Positions 44,275 to 51,788 of a stretch of DNA of 64,000 nt are shown here, in pieces. The stretch is from assembly GCA_963800065.1 (NCBI GenBank), contig CAWCZO010000010.1:62001-126000 (forward strand). Reading direction: 5' to 3'. Under the pieces are notes generated by a model. It was not told where the DNA came from. It searched no databases and was given only the letters and a program-made list of their open reading frames with translations. The translations under genes were made by a program, and so were the position numbers. The DNA is from CAWJFJ01 sp963800065 (lineage in GTDB: Bacteria; Actinomycetota; Acidimicrobiia; Acidimicrobiales; UBA8190). Each line of letters opens with the position of its first letter. Position 1 is the stretch's first letter.

Positions 44275-44789
44275 GGCGAGCTCTCGGCTCTCTCGAATCG
44301 GCGACGAGAAATCAACTCGTCGGGAGGTCTCCGGTGGGACGCGGCCCACGGCACGCCGCCTCCATCGCTCCCTTAGGCTCGTCAACTGGGGAGCAATACT
44401 TCATCAACTCACCCTAATAACGCTTGTAGTGGTCGGTATCCCACGACACGCGAGTTTTGCGTTTTGTGTTCGTGCGGACCGTGGTCATCGGACCCCTCGT
44501 ATCTCCGCTGCCGCCCGCCTCTTCGGCGCGCCGATGGGCAGCCGCCGGACCCGCACCGTCGGCCTTTTCGGCCGTCAAGACGCCCTTTTCCGTCCTGCCG
44601 GTGCCCGGTGACCGGGCAGTTCGACCCTGGTCGGGTCCCGGCGGGACCCGGTCCTGACCGCGCTTTTGGCGCGTCCCCCCGTACGGCTTGAGCAACAGAC
44701 GAAAAACTTGCGCTTTGTAGGGTAGCCATCACTCTACGTAGTTGTTATCTTGCGTTGACCATCTATTGCCCACCAGTTGAGGAGTGAAT
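44275..44789. other. hairpin-rich intergenic region upstream of the GGDEF-EAL gene
   Basis: No gene is recognisable in these 515 bp. Hairpins are at 44603-44617 (GCCCGGT/ACCGGGC), 44632-44650 (CGGGTCCCG/CGGGACCCG) and 44717-44737, plus GGCC-TTTT-GGCC near 44569. A 13-bp element CACTCTACGTAGT (44730-44742) is shared with the HD-GYP 1 promoter at one mismatch. I looked for c-di-GMP-I, c-di-GMP-II and ydaO riboswitch cores and could not support any. Confidence 0.4.
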
Positions 44790-45008
44790 GTGACCGAATC
44801 GATGGCAACGACCGGCTCCCCCCGAACCGGATTCAGCAAGAAGATCCGGACCCTGGCGATCGGTGCCCTGGCCACCGCCGCACTGTCCGTCCCCGCCGTG
44901 ACCACGGCGTCCATCGCCGGTCACGACGCCTGGAAGGCGCCCATCATCAAGCCGGCCTCCCACCGCCTGGCCCTGAGCTTCACACCCCTCTCCCTTCGCC
45001 TCACCTGA
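44790..45008 (+). CDS. small secreted peptide
   Basis: The protein has 72 residues from GTG 44790, with a GAGGA site 6 nt upstream; ATG 44802 is an alternative. KKIRTLAIGALATAALSV is a signal-peptide core with likely cleavage near TTASIA. The mature peptide would be only about 30 residues, ending LSFTPLSLRLT. No cysteines are present. It is followed by a very strong hairpin terminator, which supports it as a real transcription unit. Function unknown; it could be a structural or signalling peptide. Confidence 0.65.
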   Translation: MTESMATTGSPRTGFSKKIRTLAIGALATAALSVPAVTTASIAGHDAWKAPIIKPASHRLALSFTPLSLRLT

Positions 45009-45013
45009 GGCAC

Positions 45014-45072
45014 CGGACGGGAAGGCGGATACCGGCGCCCCGTTGACCGGCGCCGGTATCCGCCACCGTCCG
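45014..45072. terminator. long hairpin terminator after the small peptide gene
   Basis: A perfect 16-bp stem (45024-45039 and 45049-45064, 9-nt loop) is extended by a 7-bp outer stem (45014-45020 and 45066-45072). There is no T-run. Confidence 0.7.
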
Positions 45073-45217
45073 CATGACCGTCCGGCACGGGCGGTCCTCC
45101 CGTACGCACCGGCCCAGCCGCCCGACGGCGACGCCGGTGGCCCCGCACGCACACCGGCGTCGGCCCGGTCGTGACCCCTCTGCTCTCTTCTCCGACAACG
45201 TCCTGGGAGGCGTGGAA

Positions 45218-46477
45218 ATGCAACGTCGAGCGTTCGTCTTCACGACGGCTGTGTCCGTCGCCGGACTGGCCGGGGCACTGGCCTTCTCGGCTCCGGCCAT
45301 GGCTCTCGCCCTCGGACCGTCCGGCAGCGCCGGCGCTCCGGCGTCCGGACTCCCGGCCTGCGGCGGCGGGGCCCCGAACGCCGGCACCGTCGTCACCTGC
45401 AACGCCGTCGAACTGGACAACACCTCGACGTGGAAAGGCCCGTGTGCCGCCGGGGTCGCCCTACCGGCCGGCTACAGCCCGGCCCAGTTGCAGCAAGCGT
45501 ACGGCCTGACGGCGGCCAGCGCCGTCGACGGCCGGGGGAGGACGGTGGCCGTCGTCGACGCCAACGACGATCCCTTCGCCCTCTCCAACCTGTCCACTTA
45601 CCGCGCCCAGTGGGGCCTCCCGCCCATCTGCGGCGTGGGATCCTCCCGCAACTGCGTCACCTTCGCCAAGGTCAACCAGAGGGGTGCGCCGTGGCCGCTA
45701 CCCTCCCCCGACCCCGACTGGGCGCAGGAGATCTCGGTCGACCTCGACATGGTCTCGGCCATCTGCCCCGACTGCAACATCCTCCTGGTGGAGGCCGACG
45801 CCGCCACCCCCGAGAGCCTGGCCCGGGCCGAGGACACCGCCGCCGCCGCCGATCCGATCTCGATCGGGAACAGCTTCGGCATGAGCGAGGTCCCGGCCGA
45901 GACGAACGGTGACGCCTCCTTCGACCACCCCGGCATCGCCATCACGGCCGCCGCCGGTGACGACGGCTACGGCGTGCAGTGGCCGGCCTCGTCTCCCGAC
46001 GTCATCGCCGTGGGGGGGACGACCCTCTCGCCGGCCAGCGGACCGGACCGCCACTGGACGGAGACGGCCTGGTCGGACGACGGCAGCGGATGCTCGGCGG
46101 TCGAGCCTCAACCGAGCTGGCAGAGCCGGGTGAGCTCGCTCCGGTCGCAGTGCACCAAGCGCGCCGTGGCCGACGTGGCCGCCGTGGCCGACCCCGACAC
46201 CGGCGTCGCCGTCTTCGACACCTTCGGTGGCCTGCCCGGTTGGACGGTCTTCGGCGGCACCAGCGTGGCCACCCAGATCATCGCCGCCGTCTACGGCCTG
46301 GCCGGGGGGTCGGACGGTTCCCCGGGGGCGTCCGGGCTCTACGCGGCGCCGTCGCGGGATTTCTTCGACGTCACCACGGGCAGTGACGGGACCTGCGGTT
46401 CCGATCTGTGCACGGCCGGGGTGGGCTGGGACGGGCCCACCGGACTGGGCACCCCCGACGGGACGGCCGCCTTCTGA
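45218..46477 (+). CDS. secreted sedolisin (S53) serine-carboxyl protease
   Basis: The protein has 419 residues; ATG 45218 follows a GGGAGG site. The signal peptide ends SAPAMA. The catalytic Glu171 and Asp175 are in WAQEISVDLDM, and Ser349 is in FGGTSVATQIIAAVYG, the sedolisin signature. A C-terminal DFFDVTTGSDG..GWDGPTGLGTPDG fits the family calcium site. The usual long activation propeptide is short here (about 60 residues). Sedolisins work at low pH outside the cell. It lies between the c-di-GMP cluster and Pel-type locus 2. Confidence 0.9.
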   Translation: MQRRAFVFTTAVSVAGLAGALAFSAPAMALALGPSGSAGAPASGLPACGGGAPNAGTVVTCNAVELDNTSTWKGPCAAGVALPAGYSPAQLQQAYGLTAASAVDGRGRTVAVVDANDDPFALSNLSTYRAQWGLPPICGVGSSRNCVTFAKVNQRGAPWPLPSPDPDWAQEISVDLDMVSAICPDCNILLVEADAATPESLARAEDTAAAADPISIGNSFGMSEVPAETNGDASFDHPGIAITAAAGDDGYGVQWPASSPDVIAVGGTTLSPASGPDRHWTETAWSDDGSGCSAVEPQPSWQSRVSSLRSQCTKRAVADVAAVADPDTGVAVFDTFGGLPGWTVFGGTSVATQIIAAVYGLAGGSDGSPGASGLYAAPSRDFFDVTTGSDGTCGSDLCTAGVGWDGPTGLGTPDGTAAF

Positions 46478-46654
46478 TCCTCCGACCCGCCGGGAAAGTC
46501 CTGGTCAACGCCGGTGCACGGTCGGCGGGACGGTGAGCCGGCGATCGGGACCCCCGGGCACCCAAACGTTCAAGAACAGCTGGTGGCGGACCGATCTTGA
46601 ATACCTACCGGGCCAGCCCGGGACAGCGCCGACCCCCTGAAAGTCAGGATCCCC

Positions 46655-47437
46655 ATGAAGGCACATGTGTCCGACCCCTCGGCGCTGCCTCCTCCTGGCG
46701 ACCTCGGAGACGGGCCGGACGGCGAAGCCCGTGACGCCCCCGGTCCGCAGGAGTCGGGCGCCGGCGCCGAACGGATCCTGCTCAACATCGGCTCTCCCTA
46801 CTTCCACGACGGCCGGATCGGTCCCGAGCACTACGCGTCGGACATGGCCCCGACGTTGTTGGCCGTCATCACGGCCAGCCACACCCTCTTGCGGGAGTTG
46901 TTCACGGAGATGGGCGCCCCCTCCTCGGCCACCGTGGCCGCCCGTTGCGACGACATGGAGCTGCGCTACGGCGCCACCCCGGGTGAGGCGCAATTGGTGC
47001 GGTACGACGTCATCGTCGGCGAAGGCTCCCCGGCGCCCGCCACGGCGGGCACCGACGCCAACGTGGACGAGTGGGTCCGCGGCGTCGTCGCCTCGCGCGA
47101 CGCCGACCACTCCCGGGCCTTGTCCGCCTTCGAATCCGAGGCCGAGGAGGCCGTCCAGAGCGGCTCGCCGCAGCGGGCGGCCATCGCCTACCGCGCCGCC
47201 TCGGCGGCGGCCCGGGCGGCGGGGCGCTCCGACGACGCCAACCGCCTGCTGCGGCTGGCCGGGAAGGCCTACCTGGACATCGCCGAGTTGTCCGAGACCA
47301 TCCCCCAGGGTGTCTTCATGGCCTTCCGGGAAGGGGCTCGTTGTTTCCTGGACGCCGGCAACCTGCCCCTGGCCCACACGTGCCTGTCCAAGGCGATCGC
47401 CATCGGCGAGACCCTCGGCTACACGGAATCGACGTGA
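46655..47437 (+). CDS. TPR-like cytosolic protein of Pel-type locus 2
   Basis: The protein has 260 residues, with no signal or membrane segment. The C-terminal half (about 145-255) is helical with TPR-like phrasing: SGSPQRAAIAYRAASAAARA and AGNLPLAHTCLSKAIAIGET. The N-terminal half begins ILLNIGSPYFHDGRI. The TGA overlaps the GTG start of pelF, implying coupling. In Pseudomonas the Pel operon includes TPR-bearing PelB and PelE; this protein could serve as a scaffold, but homology cannot be claimed by eye. Confidence 0.7.
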   Translation: MKAHVSDPSALPPPGDLGDGPDGEARDAPGPQESGAGAERILLNIGSPYFHDGRIGPEHYASDMAPTLLAVITASHTLLRELFTEMGAPSSATVAARCDDMELRYGATPGEAQLVRYDVIVGEGSPAPATAGTDANVDEWVRGVVASRDADHSRALSAFESEAEEAVQSGSPQRAAIAYRAASAAARAAGRSDDANRLLRLAGKAYLDIAELSETIPQGVFMAFREGARCFLDAGNLPLAHTCLSKAIAIGETLGYTEST

Positions 47438-48981
47438 GGGTCTATCTCTCGACGGAGGGGACCTATCCGTTTGTGCTCGGCGGGGTGTCGACCTGGGTCG
47501 ACATGCTCGTTCACGGTCTGCCCGACCATCACTTCGACATCGGTGCCGTGGTCGACAACCCCCACTACCGGATGGCCTATATCCCCCCGGCCAACGTCAC
47601 CATCCAGCCGTTGCCCCTGTGGGGCCTCGAACTGGCCGAGGAGTACCTGCCCCACCCCGACGCCTGGCGCCGTTCGTGGAGGACCTCACCGTCCATCGTG
47701 CGTCATCGTTTCCTGCCCCCCTGGGAGCGGCTCGTCAACTGCCTGGCGGCGCCGGAAGCCGATCCCCTGGCCCTGGGCGACGCCCTGTCCAGCGTGGCCC
47801 ACTTCGCCGAGTCCCACGACCTGCGGCGCGCCCTGGCCGACGCCGGCACATGGGCGGTGTTGCTCGACCGCCTGATGGCCAACCCCATCCAGGCCCGGTG
47901 CGGGCTGGCCCCGGCCATGACGTTCGCCCGCACCCTCTACCGCTATCTGCTGCCCCTGACCGTTCCCATTCCGGTGAGCGATCTGTCCCACAGTTCGGCC
48001 GCCGCCCTCTGTGCCCTACCCGCCATCGTGGCCAAGTACCGCTACGGGACCCCCCTGGTCCTCACCGAGCACGGCATCTATCTGCGCGAACGCCTCCTGG
48101 CCCTGTCGGCCGAGCCCTTCGGCACCAAGTTGCTGTTCGCCAACTTCTACCGGGCCGTCAGCGAGCTGTCCTACCGCGAGGCCGACGTCCTCACCCCGGT
48201 GTGCGCCTACAACGCCCGCTGGGAGGAGACCCTGGGCGTGGAGCGGGACCGGATCCGGGTGATCCACAACGGCGTCGACCCCGAACGGATCGAGGTCCGG
48301 CCCGAGCCCGACGGCCCGGCCACGGTCGGGTTCGTGGGGCGGATCGATCCGCTCAAGGACGTCCTCACCCTCATCCAGGCGTTCGCCCATGTCCACGTCG
48401 TCCTCCCCGAGGCCCGGCTCCGGCTGTGGGGACCGAGCACCTCGCCGCAGTACATGGCCCTGTGCCGGACGGCCGTGACCGAGCTGGGCCTGTCCGACGT
48501 CGTCACCTTCGAGGGACCCACGGACAACCCGGCATCGGCCTACGCCGCGTCCCACGTGATCGCCCTGTCCTCGATCTCGGAGGCGTTCCCCTACACCGTC
48601 GTCGAGGCCATGCTGGCCCGTCGTCCCGTCGTGGCCACCGCCGTGGGTGGCGTCACCGAGGCACTGGAAGGGACGACCTGCCGGGGGGTCCCCCTCGTGG
48701 TCGAGCCGGGTGATCCGCGGGCCATGGCCGGCGCCCTGGTGGCCGTGCTCGGGGCCCCGGCGGCCGAACGCCACCGCGTGGGTGCGGAGTTGCGCGCCAG
48801 AGCGCTCTCGTCATTCACGGCCCGGCTCCTCCTCGACGCGTACGACGCCATCTACCACGAACTGACGGGCACGGTGGCATCGGCGTCGGTCCCGCCGCTC
48901 GCCCCGTCGTGGCCCGACGCCGCCGGCGAGCCGGTGCCCGATCCGGTGCCGGCGGCCGTCGTCGCCGAGGTCATGTCATGA
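47434..48981 (+). CDS. pelF: PelF-type GT4 glycosyltransferase (locus 2)
   Basis: The protein has 515 residues from GTG 47434. The N terminus VYLSTEGTYPFVLGGVSTW is the PelF signature. Later LTEHGIYLRERLLALS, VGFVGRIDPLKDVLTLIQAF and the EX7E-type SEAFPYTVVEAMLARRPVVA match both the family and the copy at 4702-6258. It polymerises the exopolysaccharide from UDP-amino sugars in the cytosol. Coupled by 4-bp overlaps to the TPR-like gene before it and the PelG-like gene after it. Confidence 0.92.
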   Translation: MRVYLSTEGTYPFVLGGVSTWVDMLVHGLPDHHFDIGAVVDNPHYRMAYIPPANVTIQPLPLWGLELAEEYLPHPDAWRRSWRTSPSIVRHRFLPPWERLVNCLAAPEADPLALGDALSSVAHFAESHDLRRALADAGTWAVLLDRLMANPIQARCGLAPAMTFARTLYRYLLPLTVPIPVSDLSHSSAAALCALPAIVAKYRYGTPLVLTEHGIYLRERLLALSAEPFGTKLLFANFYRAVSELSYREADVLTPVCAYNARWEETLGVERDRIRVIHNGVDPERIEVRPEPDGPATVGFVGRIDPLKDVLTLIQAFAHVHVVLPEARLRLWGPSTSPQYMALCRTAVTELGLSDVVTFEGPTDNPASAYAASHVIALSSISEAFPYTVVEAMLARRPVVATAVGGVTEALEGTTCRGVPLVVEPGDPRAMAGALVAVLGAPAAERHRVGAELRARALSSFTARLLLDAYDAIYHELTGTVASASVPPLAPSWPDAAGEPVPDPVPAAVVAEVMS

Positions 48982-50555
48982 GCGCCACTCTCGACGACGC
49001 CGGCGACCTGGCCCTCCACATGGCCGCCCGGACGGTGGCCGGACTGTGCCCGACACCCCTCAACGCCATGGAGGTGGCCGTCGTCCTGGAGACGTGCGGG
49101 TACACGTCCACCCGGGCCTCGGCCCTCGGGGCCGACGGGCTGCTCGATCTGGGGACCAAGGTTCTGGGCCTCATGTCCCTCTACGCCTCGCCCACGGTGG
49201 CGGCACAGCCGGCGCCGGCGGAGGGCGGACGGCGGTCGAATCGCCTGCTCGATTTCGGCCGGGGGCTCGTCTATTCGTCGCCGTGGCTGGTGAGCATCAT
49301 CACCATGGTCGTCGCCGGCGTGTCGTTCTGGTCCTCGAAGATCGCCATACCGTCGGTGGCCAACGCCGTGACGCTGGCCACCGCCCTGGCCCTGCTCGTG
49401 ACGGCGCCGTTCATCCAGGCCTTCGGCCGCCGGGCCTCGTTCTACCGGGGACTCGGTGACCAGGGGATGATCGTGTGGATCACCCGGTGGACCCTCGAGC
49501 TGGGCCTCGTCGTGACCGCCGCCTCCTGTCTCGTCTTCTACCTCGTGCGCAGTGTCGTGCTCCACGCCGGTACCCCGGCCACCGACCGTCTGGGTCTGGC
49601 CGCCGGACTGGCCATCGCCGGCCTCCAGGTGGGACTGGCCTCGTTCTACATGCGGGGCGCCTTCCTCTCCATGGGGGTCATCATGGTGAGCGGGGCCGCC
49701 CTGCTCGTCTGGCATGTCGAGCACGCCGGCGCCTACCTGAATCCGGTGGCGCTCATCGTCTGGCAGCTGCGGCTGTTGGCGCTGATGGCCGCCGTGTGCT
49801 GGGTCATCAGCGCGTGGTGGCTCCTGCGTGTCCCGTCGTCGGGCCCCAGTCCCCTGTGGCGTCCGTCGGCCAGAGCCGTGGTGCGCTCCGTCATGCCCTA
49901 CGCCGTCTACGGCCTGGGGTTCTTCGCCATCGTCGTGCTGCCGCAGATCGTGAGCGGCGGTCTGTTGGAAGGTCGCTACAGCTTCAATCCCTCCTTCACC
50001 CTGACCAGCGGGGTGGCCCTCATCGTCCTGGTCCCCCTGCTGGCGCAGACCGTGGCCACCACCGAGCACATGCTCCACCGCCAGTTTCCTTCGTCCCTGC
50101 GGCGCCGCAAGGTGGCGGAGATCGAGCTGTACCGCAAGGAGATGCGCCGGTACTGGCGGGGGCAGCTGAGCATGGTGCTGGCTCTGGGCCTGGCCGCCGG
50201 CATCGTCATCGTCGTCGGCGCCCCCCACGTGGGCCCGAGTCTCCCCATCCTCGGTGATCTGGCGCGTCACCAGGGTCTTCTGGCCGCCTGCGCCGCCGGT
50301 TACGTCCTCCTCGGTACCGGCCTCTTCTGTTGTCAGCTGCTGTTCTCCATGTCGGCGCCGACGTGGCCCCTGGCCGCCGCCGGCGCCGGGAACGTGGCCC
50401 TGGTGGTGGCCTCGGCCGGGTCCATGGCTCTGGGTGCCACGGCGGCGGCGGCCGTGGGACTGGTGGTGGCCGGTGGGGTCTTCGCCGGCGTCTCGTTCTT
50501 CGGGGCCCACCTCATGTTCTGGCGCGCCGATCTCGCCTACTACCGGACCTTCTGA
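48978..50555 (+). CDS. pelG: PelG-like polysaccharide transporter
   Basis: The protein has 525 residues from ATG 48978. A cytosolic N-terminal region of about 90 residues (NAMEVAVVLETCGYTSTRAS) precedes about 12 transmembrane segments. The first of these is RGLVYSSPWLVSIITM, resembling the SGPWLLSI opening of PelG in the MOP flippase group. It follows PelF with ATGA overlap, the same order as in pel operons. It probably moves the polymer across the membrane together with PelF. The N-terminal region resembles that of the locus-1 membrane protein. Confidence 0.75.
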   Translation: MSATLDDAGDLALHMAARTVAGLCPTPLNAMEVAVVLETCGYTSTRASALGADGLLDLGTKVLGLMSLYASPTVAAQPAPAEGGRRSNRLLDFGRGLVYSSPWLVSIITMVVAGVSFWSSKIAIPSVANAVTLATALALLVTAPFIQAFGRRASFYRGLGDQGMIVWITRWTLELGLVVTAASCLVFYLVRSVVLHAGTPATDRLGLAAGLAIAGLQVGLASFYMRGAFLSMGVIMVSGAALLVWHVEHAGAYLNPVALIVWQLRLLALMAAVCWVISAWWLLRVPSSGPSPLWRPSARAVVRSVMPYAVYGLGFFAIVVLPQIVSGGLLEGRYSFNPSFTLTSGVALIVLVPLLAQTVATTEHMLHRQFPSSLRRRKVAEIELYRKEMRRYWRGQLSMVLALGLAAGIVIVVGAPHVGPSLPILGDLARHQGLLAACAAGYVLLGTGLFCCQLLFSMSAPTWPLAAAGAGNVALVVASAGSMALGATAAAAVGLVVAGGVFAGVSFFGAHLMFWRADLAYYRTF

Positions 50556-50572
50556 CGAGTTCGAGTGGCGTC

Positions 50573-51697
50573 GTGACCACCCAACTGGAGGAGCGGCGGC
50601 ATCCCCGGGCGGGCCCGGGCGCGCCCCGGCGTTCCCCGGCCCGCCCGGGCCTCGCTGCCCGGCGCTCACGGCCCGCCCACCGGATCCGCCGTCGCAAGCG
50701 GACGCGGGTGAACGACTACGCCCGACGGTGGAGGATCGAGGTCACCATCGGTGGTCTCGCTCTGGTCGTGGCCACCGTGGTGCTGACCGTCTGGCCGGGG
50801 GCCACCGCACCGCGGGCCGGCGTCGGGGGCGTCACGCTGGCCCGTTCCGGCCTGGTCATGGCTGATCCGCTCGACCGCCCCGTCTCGCAGGGCCAGCTGT
50901 TGGACCACTACGTGTTCAACGGCTCGGCCGGTCCCGGCGTGGGCTGGTCGCGGGCCACCGCCGGGGGTCTCGCCGTCGGTGTCCGCCCCCACCCCGGGTG
51001 GGCCGGGTGGTTCGCCGTCACCCTGGACGCCGCTGGTCCCGGGGTGGTGTGGCACACGCAGATGTCGCGACCGTCCCGGGCCGTGACCTTCGGCGAGGGC
51101 GAGGCCGTGTTCGCCGTGCAGACGGCCACCACCCAGCACAGCGGGGCCATCAACTATGTCGTCGTCTCGGCGCTGTCCCTGCACGGGAAGGGCGAGTGGC
51201 TCGTCGGCTACGCCCACGGTGTGGTGGCGAACGCCGACACCGAGGTGCTGTGGCGCTCCCCCCTGCGCGCCGACTCCCCGACCACCGAGCCGGTGACGAT
51301 CCAGACCGACGGTCATCGCCGCCTCGTCGTCTGGCTGGGCCACGATCAGGTGTATTCGAGCGATCGGCTCGGTCTCGACATTCCCACCCCGTTCCAGGCC
51401 TACCTCGAGGTGCAGAGCCGGGACATCGGGTACGCGGCCACCTTCCGGGACTTCTGGGTGACCGACGCCGCCCCCGTCACGCTCACGGGAGTGTCACCGG
51501 GGGCACACGTCGGGCTGGTGACGGACGACGGGAGGGAGACGGCCACCGCCGGGCGCCGCGGGACGGCGTCGCTGCTCCCTCCCCCTCCCACCCTCGTGGG
51601 CACGGGCACTCTGACCGTGGTCGGGGACAGCGGACGCCGGCGTGTCACCGGGTTCCCCTACGCCGGCGGCGACGTCTGGCACCTCACGGGCGGCTAG
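50573..51697 (+). CDS. membrane-anchored beta-rich exoprotein of Pel-type locus 2
   Basis: The protein has 374 residues from GTG 50573 (GTG 50708 is an alternative). An Arg-rich cytosolic segment precedes one transmembrane helix (VTIGGLALVVATVVLTVWP). The exterior is beta-rich (DHYVFNGSAGPGVGWSRAT, AYLEVQSRDIGYAATFRDFW), like a jelly-roll, and ends with an Ig-like segment. I recognise no family. It is 17 bp after the pelG-like stop, so it belongs to the same operon and may bind or guide the exported polymer. Confidence 0.7.
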   Translation: MTTQLEERRHPRAGPGAPRRSPARPGLAARRSRPAHRIRRRKRTRVNDYARRWRIEVTIGGLALVVATVVLTVWPGATAPRAGVGGVTLARSGLVMADPLDRPVSQGQLLDHYVFNGSAGPGVGWSRATAGGLAVGVRPHPGWAGWFAVTLDAAGPGVVWHTQMSRPSRAVTFGEGEAVFAVQTATTQHSGAINYVVVSALSLHGKGEWLVGYAHGVVANADTEVLWRSPLRADSPTTEPVTIQTDGHRRLVVWLGHDQVYSSDRLGLDIPTPFQAYLEVQSRDIGYAATFRDFWVTDAAPVTLTGVSPGAHVGLVTDDGRETATAGRRGTASLLPPPPTLVGTGTLTVVGDSGRRRVTGFPYAGGDVWHLTGG

Positions 51698-51788
51698 CTC
51701 GCCGGGCGGCGTGCCCGGCCCCGAGCCGCCTCACCGCCACGCCGTCGGATGGTGCCGCCCTCCTAAGTTGCCCTCCCTGGTTCCCTCC

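Noticed and set aside
44386..44789. c-di-GMP or c-di-AMP riboswitch near the GGDEF-EAL gene
   Set aside because: Hairpins are present but I could not match the conserved GEMM-I, GEMM-II or ydaO core nucleotides on either strand.
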